DNA of 34,630 nucleotides from Priestia flexa NBRC 15715 (GCF_001591565.1 NZ_BCVD01000029.1:1-34630), one strand, 5' to 3'; positions 1 through 6,469 are shown, numbered from the stretch's first letter. Made by a program: numbers and translations. The notes: generated by a model not told the origin, from the sequence alone.

Positions 1-197
1 GAAGTGAAAATCATGACCCGTTGCGTGCGTTCTCCCTTACTTCCTGCACACACTTCTTCCAATCTAAGAATCATTAGACCTACTTTACCAGTGGGAATAA
101 AGACCAAAACACCCAGGTTTAATCGTTCTTTATAAGCATAAAAACTTCTATTATCTAGAACTATTGATTCGTTTTTGCTAATTTTTTCAAATTTCTT

Positions 198-227
198 TTG
201 ACTGTTACTGGAATTTTTTTTTAAAAT
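198..227 (+). promoter_or_regulatory. Sigma-A promoter of esxA
   Basis: TTGACT (198-203) and TAAAAT (222-227) are separated by 18 bp and lie about 40 bp before the esxA start. The spacer contains a T-tract. The first 200 bases of the window show no convincing gene. Confidence 0.6.
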
Positions 228-264
228 AGTAAATGAAAATACATATTAAAGGAGATGTTTTTCC

Positions 265-558
265 ATGTCAGGAATCATTCGCGTAACGCCTGCTGAACTT
301 CGTGAAATGGCAGCTCGCTACAATAACGAAAGTGGTCAAGTACAAGATCTAGTAGGTCGCCTTGACACTATGAGAAACCAATTACAAGATATGTGGGAAG
401 GTTCTTCTAGCCAAGCATTCATCGCTCAATACGAAGAATTAAAACCATCATTCGTTGAAATGTCAAACCTGCTTAACAAAATCGCTAAGCAACTTGACGA
501 CTCTGCGAACGTTCTTGAAGACACAGACAACCAAATCGCTAGCCAAATCCGTGGCTAA
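265..558 (+). CDS. esxA: WXG100 family type VII secretion protein EsxA (YukE-like)
   Basis: This 97-aa protein is a small helical-hairpin substrate and partner of the Gram-positive type VII (Ess/Yuk) secretion system. It has the WXG motif as W44-E45-G46 in the turn between two amphipathic helices. It matches B. subtilis YukE closely at the start (GIIRVTP-ELR-MA), in the middle (MWEGSSSQAF, QYEELKPSF) and at the C-terminal I-A-QIRG end. A strong AAAGGAGAT ribosome binding site lies 8 bp before the ATG. A terminator follows directly, so the gene is monocistronic. No yukD, yukC, yukB or yueB homologue lies next to it in the window, so the secretion machine must be encoded elsewhere. Family assignment is firm; which paralogue it is cannot be told from here. 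Confidence 0.95.
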   Translation: MSGIIRVTPAELREMAARYNNESGQVQDLVGRLDTMRNQLQDMWEGSSSQAFIAQYEELKPSFVEMSNLLNKIAKQLDDSANVLEDTDNQIASQIRG

Positions 559-560
559 TA

Positions 561-596
561 AAAAAATGCTCTATCTTTTGATAGGGCGTTTTTTTT
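561..596 (+). terminator. Rho-independent terminator of esxA
   Basis: An 8-bp stem, GCTCTATC with GATAGGGC (one G-U pair), and a TTTT loop are followed by eight T residues. It starts seven bases after the esxA stop codon. Confidence 0.9.
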
Positions 597-662
597 GTTA
601 ATGTTTTTCCCTCTTTGCCCATACCCATGAAAATAGGAAACACATTGCAAAATTTCAGTTAT

Positions 663-677
663 TTATAATTATTATAA
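663..677 (+). promoter_or_regulatory. PerR box upstream of katA
   Basis: TTATAATTATTATAA is a perfect match to the 15-bp PerR consensus (TTATAAT-N-ATTATAA) known from Bacillus peroxide-stress genes. It lies 7 bp upstream of the katA -35, so PerR bound to metal should repress and peroxide should derepress katA. Confidence 0.88.
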
Positions 678-684
678 AAAAATA

Positions 685-712
685 TTGATTTTTATTTGAT
701 ATATGGTATTAT
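685..712 (+). promoter_or_regulatory. katA promoter
   Basis: TTGATT (685-690) and TATTAT (707-712) have a 16-bp spacer. The -10 is of the extended TGN type. The upstream ATG at 696 lies inside this promoter, which argues against it as a start codon. Confidence 0.6.
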
Positions 713-746
713 CAAACTATCAACTAAAACTTTACGAGGTGATCTT

Positions 747-2207
747 ATGACTGAAAATAACAAAAAATTGACGACTAGCTGGGGTGCTCCTGTTGGTGAT
801 AACCAAAACTCGATGACAGCGGGATACCGTGGCCCTACGTTAATTCAAGACGTTCATCTATTAGAAAAACTAGCTCACTTTAATCGCGAACGCGTACCAG
901 AGCGTGTTGTTCATGCCAAAGGTGCTGGTGCACACGGTTATTTCGAAGTAACAAACGACGTTTCAGCTTATACAAAAGCAGACTTCTTATCTGAAGTTGG
1001 AAAACGTACACCCATGTTCATTCGCTTCTCAACAGTAGCTGGCGAAAGTGGCTCAGCTGACACGGTTCGTGACCCACGCGGCTTTGCAGTAAAGTTTTAT
1101 ACCGAAGAAGGAAACTACGACTTAGTTGGTAACAACACGCCGGTATTTTTCATCCGTGACGCAATTAAGTTCCCTGATTTTATTCATACCCAAAAAAGAG
1201 ACCCACAAACGCATTTAAAAAATCCTAATGCAGTTTGGGACTTCTGGTCTTTATCACCTGAGTCTCTTCATCAAGTAACAATCCTTATGTCCGACCGCGG
1301 AATCCCTGCAACATTCCGTCACATGCATGGGTTCGGTAGCCATACATTTAAATGGGTAAATAAAGAAGGAGAAGCTGTTTGGGTGAAATATCACTTCAAG
1401 ACAGAGCAAGGTGTGAAAAACTTGCCAACAGATCTTGCGGCAAAATTGGCTGGTGAAAATCCAGATTATCATACAGAAGATTTATTTAATGCGATTGAAA
1501 AAGGCGACTTCCCTGCTTGGAAGCTATATGTACAAATCATGCCTGTTGAAGATGCGGATACATACCGCTTCGATCCGTTCGACGTAACAAAAGTATGGTC
1601 TCAAAAAGACTATCCATTAATTGAAGTTGGTCGCATGGTGTTGAATCGCAACCCAGAAAATTATTTTGCAGAAGTTGAACAAGCAGCGTTCTCACCTGGC
1701 GCATTCGTTCCTGGTATCGAGGCATCTCCAGATAAAATGCTTCAAGGGCGTCTATTTGCTTATGCAGATGCGCATCGTTACCGCGTAGGTGTAAACCATA
1801 ATCACCTGCCAATCAACCGTCCGAAATCAGACGTTCACCACTATCAGCGTGATGGACAAATGCGCTTTGATGGCAACGGTGGTGGATCAGTTTACTACGA
1901 GCCAAACAGCTATGGTGGTCCAACTGAAACGCCTGAGCATAAGCAAACGGCTTTCCCTGTTAGCGGCGTAGCAGAAAATGCACCGTATGACCATAATGAC
2001 CACTACACGCAAGCTGGTGACTTGTACCGTTTAATGTCAACAGAAGAGCGTGAACGCTTAGTAAACAACATCGTAGAAGCGATGAAGCCCGTTGAAAAAG
2101 ACGAAATTAAGCTTCGTCAAATCGCTCACTTCTACAAAGCTGACCCAGAATACGGCTTGGGCGTGGCAAGGGGCTTAGGGCTTGAAGTCCCTAAACTAAA
2201 AGCGTAA
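747..2207 (+). CDS. katA: Vegetative monofunctional heme catalase KatA
   Basis: This 486-aa cytosolic small-subunit (clade 3) catalase breaks hydrogen peroxide into water and oxygen. It is nearly collinear with B. subtilis KatA (about 483 aa): [18 protein letters not shown] at the N-terminus, the distal catalytic His in [12 protein letters not shown] (H56), the [10 protein letters not shown] motif, and the heme-ligand Tyr region [12 protein letters not shown]. The ATG at 747 is chosen because GAGGTGAT lies directly before it and the family N-terminus starts there; a 17-residue longer frame from 696 would start inside the promoter. A perfect PerR box lies upstream, so peroxide induction is expected. 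The gene stands alone, with a hairpin about 115 bp after the stop. Confidence 0.97.
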   Translation: MTENNKKLTTSWGAPVGDNQNSMTAGYRGPTLIQDVHLLEKLAHFNRERVPERVVHAKGAGAHGYFEVTNDVSAYTKADFLSEVGKRTPMFIRFSTVAGESGSADTVRDPRGFAVKFYTEEGNYDLVGNNTPVFFIRDAIKFPDFIHTQKRDPQTHLKNPNAVWDFWSLSPESLHQVTILMSDRGIPATFRHMHGFGSHTFKWVNKEGEAVWVKYHFKTEQGVKNLPTDLAAKLAGENPDYHTEDLFNAIEKGDFPAWKLYVQIMPVEDADTYRFDPFDVTKVWSQKDYPLIEVGRMVLNRNPENYFAEVEQAAFSPGAFVPGIEASPDKMLQGRLFAYADAHRYRVGVNHNHLPINRPKSDVHHYQRDGQMRFDGNGGGSVYYEPNSYGGPTETPEHKQTAFPVSGVAENAPYDHNDHYTQAGDLYRLMSTEERERLVNNIVEAMKPVEKDEIKLRQIAHFYKADPEYGLGVARGLGLEVPKLKA

Positions 2208-2322
2208 GCGACTGGTAGTTCATGAAAGGCATTAGAGCTTTTAACTTAAAAAAGTAAATAGGAAAATTCAGATTATCTATTCTCAACTATTATTTTCATT
2301 TCTCAATTAATCTATTTCTCTA

Positions 2323-2356
2323 CTGCCCACGTCAAATTGGCGTGGGCAGTCATTTT
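2323..2356 (+). terminator. Hairpin, probable katA terminator
   Basis: CTGCCCACG (2323-2331) pairs perfectly with CGTGGGCAG (2341-2349) around a 9-nt loop, followed by TCATTTT. The T-tract is interrupted, so termination may be partial and could let some katA mRNA reach the small gene at 2382. Confidence 0.6.
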
Positions 2357-2381
2357 CAGCTTTAGAAAGGATGAAAAAACA

Positions 2382-2504
2382 ATGGCCAAACAGTGCCCTG
2401 TATGTATGACTGAAATCAAACAATTAAAACATACGTTATTATGCAGCTGCGGTGTACGATTAAAAAAGAAAAAAAACAGCTTATTCAAACAGGAAAAAAG
2501 CTAG
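2382..2504 (+). CDS. 40-aa zinc-ribbon-like microprotein
   Basis: The frame encodes MAKQCPVCMTEIKQLKHTLL followed by a C-S-C-G pair and a lysine-rich tail (KKKKN). The CxxC (C5, C8) and CxC (C22, C24) pairs resemble a minimal zinc ribbon, and the basic tail would suit nucleic-acid binding; that role is inference. An AGAAAGG ribosome binding site lies about 11 bp upstream. An ATG at 2371 in another frame gives only 12 codons. The strong terminator overlapping the stop codon supports a real short gene. I do not recognise a named family. It may be read by its own promoter or by readthrough from katA. Confidence 0.6.
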   Translation: MAKQCPVCMTEIKQLKHTLLCSCGVRLKKKKNSLFKQEKS

Positions 2505-2523
2505 CGGTGCGCTAGCTTCTTTA
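2499..2523 (+). terminator. Terminator overlapping the zinc-ribbon gene stop
   Basis: A perfect 8-bp stem, AGCTAGCG with CGCTAGCT, and a 3-nt loop are followed by TCTTT. The stop codon of the small gene lies within the 5' arm. Confidence 0.75.
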
Positions 2524-2593
2524 AGGCCTTTACAATAGGAGAATGAAGAGGAGCATACTCTTAACTGTTGAAGTACTAATCATTTACTTGCTA

Positions 2594-2728
2594 TTAGCAA
2601 TCGCCTTTGTATCCCCAACAAGCGCAACCGATAATAACTAATAGAATGAAAAGGACGATGATTAAAGCGAAGCCGCTTCCGCCGCCGTAACCACCACAAC
2701 CGTAACCGCAGTTTCCGTAACCGTACAT
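2594..2728 (-). CDS. YjcZ-family sporulation-type small membrane protein
   Basis: This 44-aa protein starts [20 protein letters not shown] and continues with [14 protein letters not shown], a single membrane helix, then [10 protein letters not shown]. The Gly/Tyr-rich head followed by [14 protein letters not shown] is the hallmark of the YjcZ/YhcZ-like family of tiny spore-associated proteins in Bacillus. It is cysteine-rich (five Cys), which is unusual and could allow cross-linking. A near-perfect AGGAGGTGAG ribosome binding site precedes the ATG at 2728. No clear terminator follows. Expression in the mother cell under SigK/GerE is known for relatives but not shown here. Confidence 0.85.
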   Translation of the reverse strand: MYGYGNCGYGCGGYGGGSGFALIIVLFILLVIIGCACWGYKGDC

Positions 2729-2855
2729 ATTGTCTCACCTCCTCTTGTTGATACTCTCATCATATGTACCGATACAAAAAATGCTCCTAAAAAATCCAAA
2801 GTAAACTTTTGCTTTTACACGAACATCTTTTAGGTTGATAGGCTTGTGCATATAA

Positions 2856-2884
2856 GAAAAAGCCCAAACCAGACGGCTTGGACT
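2856..2884 (-). terminator. Terminator of the nucleoside hydrolase gene
   Basis: On the minus strand, AGTCCAAGCC pairs with GGTTTGGGCT (10 bp including G-U pairs), with a GTCT loop and a following T5. It lies 18 bp after the stop of the hydrolase. Confidence 0.85.
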
Positions 2885-2902
2885 TCTCAATCTTGCATGT
2901 AT

Positions 2903-3838
2903 TTATTGCTTTTTAGACAGCTCTGTTATGTAGTGGAAAAACGCTTCTGAATCAACGTCATACACGACATGAACCCGTCTTCCCCCTACTGTTTCATACG
3001 TTCTTCCTTGGCTTGGAACTTTCGTTTCTACCTCGCTGCAAACTGTTTTCATCTTCACAAGATCTGGCTTACCAACGGAAGCGGTTGTTAACACATCCCA
3101 CAAATAGTACGTGGAATTGGTTTCAAAATGTTCAAGTGGTGGGCACGCAGCGTAGCACTGACCCACGAAATCCACTCCCGTATAGCGGCGAAGGGATGCC
3201 CAATAGTTGCGAACTGAAATCGTTAATGGTACTTGATTGGTACTTTCAAGAGCCACCATTTCAATCGTTAAGCCGCTTTTCCACACGCGAGCTACGGCTT
3301 CAGGATCCCAAAATGCATTCCACTCCGCCGTTCCGTCGTGCTCAGGCTCTTGAACGTTTCCTACTTCTTGGAATGTTCCGCCCATCCACACTAACTTTTC
3401 AATTTTCTCTTCAATATCAGGTGCTTCATCAAGCGCTCTGGAAAGGTCTGTCAGTGGGCCTGTAAATAGGAGCGTTGTTTTTTCTTGTTCTGCGCGCACT
3501 TTTTCAATTAAATGACGATGAGCAGGCTGATTGCTGACCGGCGCTTTCATTTGACCTGACTCATTTAAAATCGGAAGCGCGTCAACAAAAAACGTATGCA
3601 TGCGCCATTCTTTTGGAAATGGATACATTCCTCTTGACGTCGAACGCGCGACTTCAACTCGCTGGTTGCTGAAGCGATCGATGATTTTTCTACTTGCGCT
3701 AATACCAGGCTCGAGATAGCCGTCCGCTGGGATAACCGATACACCCGTTAGCTCCACATCATCCATTTGGAGCAGTAAAAATAAAGATACTAAATCATCA
3801 ATTCCTGCATCATGGTTAAAATATACTTTCTTTTTCAT
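2903..3838 (-). CDS. Inosine-uridine-type nucleoside hydrolase (N-ribohydrolase family)
   Basis: This 311-aa cytosolic enzyme should hydrolyse the N-glycosidic bond of a ribonucleoside to base plus ribose. The IUNH fold is seen in NHDAGIDD (residues 8-15; D10, D14, D15 are calcium and ribose ligands), LLFTGPLTDLSRAL, VWMGGTF, the AEWNAFWDPEAV block (171-182) and WDVLTTAS, whose D248 fits the last calcium ligand. Two positions differ from classical enzymes: the first Asp of DxDxGxDD is N8, and the usual His before the last Asp is W247, so the substrate may not be a standard purine or uridine nucleoside. A GGGGGATG ribosome binding site supports the start. The leader carries a purine-type riboswitch and a terminator, pointing to induction by a purine-like ligand. 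Confidence 0.9.
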   Translation of the reverse strand: MKKKVYFNHDAGIDDLVSLFLLLQMDDVELTGVSVIPADGYLEPGISASRKIIDRFSNQRVEVARSTSRGMYPFPKEWRMHTFFVDALPILNESGQMKAPVSNQPAHRHLIEKVRAEQEKTTLLFTGPLTDLSRALDEAPDIEEKIEKLVWMGGTFQEVGNVQEPEHDGTAEWNAFWDPEAVARVWKSGLTIEMVALESTNQVPLTISVRNYWASLRRYTGVDFVGQCYAACPPLEHFETNSTYYLWDVLTTASVGKPDLVKMKTVCSEVETKVPSQGRTYETVGGRRVHVVYDVDSEAFFHYITELSKKQ

Positions 3839-3864
3839 CGCTTTTTCATCCCCCTAGGTACACT

Positions 3865-3907
3865 AAAAACTGCGAAAAATATGCTAAAGAAGCATATTTT
3901 TCGCAGT
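3865..3907 (-). terminator. Leader terminator (riboswitch expression platform) before the nucleoside hydrolase
   Basis: A perfect 17-bp inverted repeat (arms 3891-3907 and 3869-3885, 5-nt loop) is followed on the minus strand by a T-run ending about 26 nt before the hydrolase ATG. Its 5' arm contains the 3' strand of helix P1 of the adjoining aptamer (3896-3905), so terminator and P1 cannot form together. Ligand binding should therefore prevent termination (ON switch), as in the B. subtilis pbuE adenine riboswitch. Confidence 0.88.
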
Positions 3908-3968
3908 AAGAAATTTGTGGTTTCTATGTATTGCCCTTAAACCATATCATTAAGGATATACGAAAAAT
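3896..3968 (-). promoter_or_regulatory. Purine-riboswitch-fold aptamer with altered binding-pocket residues
   Basis: Read on the minus strand, P1 pairs 3959-3968 with 3896-3905 (10 bp, one G-U). P2 is CCTTAA/TTAAGG with loop L2 GATATGG, identical to the classic purine riboswitch L2. P3 is AGAAA/TTTCT with loop L3 CCACAAA, keeping the CC that kisses the GG of L2. From L2 to J3/1 it aligns without gaps to the xpt guanine aptamer as I recall it. Kept: U22 and C74 (the guanine-type specifier). Changed: J2/3 reads GCAATACA, so the equivalents of U47, C50, U51, A52 and C53 all differ. That pattern is expected of a variant with a different ligand. The identity of the ligand is unknown. Confidence 0.82.
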
Positions 3969-4006
3969 AAAATTTTTTTGTGTGTAATTGTTCGTATTTA
4001 AAGTCT

Positions 4007-4035
4007 ATTTTACCTTAAAAATTCACCTAAAACAA
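4007..4035 (-). promoter_or_regulatory. Promoter of the riboswitch / nucleoside hydrolase transcript
   Basis: On the minus strand TTGTTT (4030-4035) and TAAAAT (4007-4012) have a 17-bp spacer. Transcription would start near 4000, about 30 nt before the aptamer. It lies just after the stop codon of the diguanylate cyclase, so the hydrolase need not depend on readthrough. Confidence 0.65.
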
Positions 4036-4052
4036 CCTTTTATAATTTAGAA

Positions 4053-5615
4053 TCAAACCTCCACACGATTTCGACCGTTTCGTTTTGCAGTGTATAGCGC
4101 TTGATCTGCCTTGCGCACAAATTCATCTAACGTACACGCTGCGTTTCCTAGTTGTATATCAAGAGCAGCAACACCAAAACTTGCCGTTACACGAATTTTC
4201 ACTCCATCAGCTTCAACGGCTGTGTTCTGAATAGCTTCCCTAAGTTGAGCTGCTAGGCTATGAGCCTCATAAAGAGCAGTTGCTGGAAGGTAAACAATAA
4301 ACTCTTCCCCTCCGTAGCGTCCAATGATATCGGCTGGTCGTACGTTTTTCTGAACAACTTCACTGATTTTTCTTAACACGGCGTCTCCCATTTCATGCCC
4401 GTACGTATCATTGACTGTTTTGAAGTAGTCAATGTCAAACATAATAATTCCGGCTACCCCGCCGCGTTTCATGAGCGATATGAACATTTCTTCTGCTTGT
4501 CGAACAAAGAACGTTCGATTATACACTCCTGTTAAACCATCGATGCTTGCAAGCTTGCGAAGATCTTCCTGCATATTGACTCGTTCTGTTACATCACTGA
4601 ACGTAATCATTTGGCCTACGTATACTTGACTCGTGTTGTATACTTCAGAAAATCGAACGTGAAAATGCTGAATGACTCCAGCTTCGTGACGATAATCACA
4701 TTCTTTCCTTTCTTGAATAATAGTTACTAGTGCTTTATTTTCTTTCACAATGGATAGGATATGTTCACCAACCATTCTGTGATGCAGCATGGGAATAACT
4801 TGACGAACGGCGTTATTAAAGTCTACCACTATGCCCTTTTGATTTAGCACAATGACGCCTTCTTGCATCGTTTCAAAGACCGTATCACGAGCGATGGGCA
4901 CCACATTAAACGACCGGAACATGAAGATGGACAGCCCGTGAAACAAGCAGGTTAACCCAATGGAAACAGGGACTAAATCAATTCCATATGGGCTGAGCTT
5001 ATTTAAGTAAAAGTAGCTAGCAATAATCGGCGTTAATAAACCAGATACCATTAATAGAATCTGCATTTGAAATTGAAAAACTGATTTCCGAAGCTCCATC
5101 AATAGCACAATGATACTCAGCATAATGCAGACAAACAAATAAAATGAATGGAGGTAATGAAACGGACCTGCTACTAAATCAACCACAGGAAACGGCGTCT
5201 CGCTTCGAAACCCTATTTTTTTATAGTACATATCGTGCCAATCATTTGTATTGTGGGTGAAAATTGTAATAATTGGAACAGTAAATAGAAGATAATAAAA
5301 AGCTGGATAAATCTTTTTCCCAACGTAGTTAAAGCACATTAATACGATGAATGCTGGGATAAATGGCAGAGGAAGATACTCTACGCTTAGCCAAAACTTA
5401 ACTTCTTCAATCGATGTACTCATCATTTCAAACATGTATCCAAAAGCAAAAACAGATGACAGAAAGGTTAATATGACATAGTGCTTAACCCGAGGACTGT
5501 CTCGAATTTTAAACGCACCGTATAAACTTAAAGCTAAACTAAGGACACCCGAACTTCCAACAATCACTACATATTTGAGTAGTTCACTATGCATGAGCCA
5601 CGACTCCATTTTCAT
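4053..5615 (-). CDS. Membrane-bound diguanylate cyclase (7TM - PAS - GGDEF)
   Basis: This 520-aa protein makes c-di-GMP from two GTP. Residues about 12-235 form seven or so membrane helices of the histidine-kinase N-terminal 7TM type. A PAS-like sensor follows (about 245-345, ending TFSDVTER). The C-terminal GGDEF domain (about 352-520) has the metal Asp in FDIDYFK (393-399), an intact GGEEF active site (435-439) and the inhibitory I-site RPAD (426-429) exactly five residues before it, so it should be active and feedback-inhibited. The start at 5615 has a weak ribosome binding site; Met8 (5594) has a GGAG 9 bp upstream and may be the real start. It is transcribed divergently from a c-di-GMP riboswitch about 235 bp away, which suggests local signalling. 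Confidence 0.92.
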   Translation of the reverse strand: MKMESWLMHSELLKYVVIVGSSGVLSLALSLYGAFKIRDSPRVKHYVILTFLSSVFAFGYMFEMMSTSIEEVKFWLSVEYLPLPFIPAFIVLMCFNYVGKKIYPAFYYLLFTVPIITIFTHNTNDWHDMYYKKIGFRSETPFPVVDLVAGPFHYLHSFYLFVCIMLSIIVLLMELRKSVFQFQMQILLMVSGLLTPIIASYFYLNKLSPYGIDLVPVSIGLTCLFHGLSIFMFRSFNVVPIARDTVFETMQEGVIVLNQKGIVVDFNNAVRQVIPMLHHRMVGEHILSIVKENKALVTIIQERKECDYRHEAGVIQHFHVRFSEVYNTSQVYVGQMITFSDVTERVNMQEDLRKLASIDGLTGVYNRTFFVRQAEEMFISLMKRGGVAGIIMFDIDYFKTVNDTYGHEMGDAVLRKISEVVQKNVRPADIIGRYGGEEFIVYLPATALYEAHSLAAQLREAIQNTAVEADGVKIRVTASFGVAALDIQLGNAACTLDEFVRKADQALYTAKRNGRNRVEV

Positions 5616-5621
5616 TAAGGT

Positions 5622-5633
5622 TAGCGTACGCTA
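5622..5633. repeat. 12-bp perfect palindrome at the diguanylate cyclase start
   Basis: TAGCGTACGCTA is fully palindromic and lies 5 bp downstream (in the gene's direction) of a minus-strand TATAAT -10 (5638-5643), close to the expected transcription start. This is where a repressor operator would sit. No regulator can be named. Confidence 0.45.
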
Positions 5634-5850
5634 CATTATTATATAGCAGCGCGTTTCTCTTAGACTATATATTTTCGTTCATCTAGCCTATTTATCCTCC
5701 ATAAAACCCAATTACTTCACATTTAATAAGGATATATTCATATAAATCCGATAACTTTTTCAATTTTTTAAACATAAACAACACTTTTCGACATCTTTTT
5801 CATTTTGTTTAGCATATACTTTTAATACTACTAAAAATAATTTTCTTCAG

Positions 5851-5940
5851 AAAAAGGCAAATCTTTCGAAAGAAAGCGACGCAAAGCTACAGATCTAAGG
5901 TGCAACGGCACTATGATGGCTGAGCTCCCTGGGATGGGTC
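5851..5940 (+). promoter_or_regulatory. c-di-GMP-I (GEMM) riboswitch
   Basis: The consensus landmarks occur in order: AAAAAGGCAAA at the 5' side, a CTTTC-GAAA-GAAAG hairpin with a GNRA tetraloop, the invariant GACGCAAAGC, CTAAGG and TATGA as the two halves of the tetraloop receptor, and a closing GGCTGAGCTCCC. The G before CAAA matches G20 of the Vc2 aptamer, which marks c-di-GMP rather than cGAMP specificity. No terminator with a T-run lies between aptamer and gene, so control is probably at translation: CTCCCT (5925-5930) can pair with the AGGGGG Shine-Dalgarno at 5942-5947. The rest of the 343-bp gap from 5616 holds the divergent promoters; a possible -35 TTGTTT is at 5805. Confidence 0.87.
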
Positions 5941-5958
5941 GAGGGGGATATTAAAGTA

Positions 5959-6090
5959 ATGACAAATCAAATAACAGTAAAAGCAAAAGAAGATGTACAA
6001 GAATGGATTTCACTCATGCAGCACGCAAAAGATCTCGGTCTCACCATTGAAGAAATACAGCATTTTTTACTTCAGAACGAAACTACATAA
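5959..6090 (+). CDS. SinI-like antirepressor microprotein (43 aa)
   Basis: The 43-aa product has a core of EWISLMQHAKDLGLTIEEIQ followed by HFLLQNE, which lines up with B. subtilis SinI (EWVELMMEAKEANISPEEIR, then KYLLLNK). SinI-type proteins bind the SinR repressor through this helical hook and release biofilm matrix genes; they lack a DNA-binding domain, as does this one. The ATG at 5959 follows a GAGGGGGAT Shine-Dalgarno by 11 bp. The gene is monocistronic, with a c-di-GMP riboswitch directly upstream and a strong terminator 30 bp downstream. No SinR-like gene lies in the window, so the partner is encoded elsewhere. Homology is clear; the actual partner and target genes are inferred. Confidence 0.85.
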   Translation: MTNQITVKAKEDVQEWISLMQHAKDLGLTIEEIQHFLLQNETT

Positions 6091-6120
6091 ACAGTCCTCA
6101 AGCTGAAATAAGGCACCGTA

Positions 6121-6153
6121 AACCTTCAGGTATAGACTACCTGAAGGTTTTTT
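6121..6153 (+). terminator. Terminator of the sinI-like gene
   Basis: A perfect 12-bp stem, AACCTTCAGGTA with TACCTGAAGGTT, and a 5-nt loop run into six T residues. Confidence 0.93.
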
Positions 6154-6214
6154 CGTGCTTGCTTTTCTTGTATACTAGTAATAGGTAAAAACTAGAAAGG
6201 ATTGTGAAGAAACA

Positions 6215-6469
6215 TTGAATATAGCATCGTTTATCATAATCGCTGCCCTAGTCGTCTACATTTTTACACTACATTCAAAAATACGGGCGCTTAAAAAGCA
6301 GATTAAAACAACACCGCTTACGGAAAACCAACAAGAAGCGCTCGCAATAAAAGTCTCAGCCATGCTTGAAAAAGGGTATACAAATGTAGAAGTTATAAAA
6401 GCTGTTCGACAAGATACAGGGTGGGGCTTACTTCAAGCAAAACAGTACGTTGATACGTTCAAAAGATGA
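6215..6469 (+). CDS. Small membrane protein with ribosomal L7/L12 C-terminal-like domain
   Basis: The 84-aa product begins with one membrane helix (about residues 4-19, IASFIIIAALVVYIF), then a basic linker (KIRALKKQIK), then a C-terminal segment (about 43-84) with VIKAVRQDTGWGLLQAKQYV. The last part resembles the L7/L12 C-terminal motif (VIKxVRxxTGLGLKEAKxxV), which in ribosomes recruits translation factors. The start codon is TTG; AGAAAGG lies about 14 bp upstream and no better start exists in frame. It is likely anchored in the membrane with the domain in the cytosol. Similar orphan proteins occur in Bacillaceae without known function. It is separated by terminators on both sides. Confidence 0.75.
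   Translation: MNIASFIIIAALVVYIFTLHSKIRALKKQIKTTPLTENQQEALAIKVSAMLEKGYTNVEVIKAVRQDTGWGLLQAKQYVDTFKR

Noticed and set aside
1-197. Possible gene end or regulatory RNA at the window start
   Set aside because: No frame with support and no recognised structure; too little upstream sequence is available.
696-746. Upstream in-frame extension of katA
   Set aside because: It begins inside the promoter, lacks a ribosome binding site and is absent from the family; the ATG at 747 has GAGGTGAT.
2543-2641. 32-codon plus-strand frame (starts MKRSILLTVEVL)
   Set aside because: The Shine-Dalgarno is too close to the ATG, and its second half is antisense to the YjcZ-type gene, whose membrane segment can give a hydrophobic antisense peptide. 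It cannot be excluded, but is not supported.
3013-3465. 150-codon plus-strand frame
   Set aside because: Fully antisense to the nucleoside hydrolase, with no family likeness or ribosome binding site.
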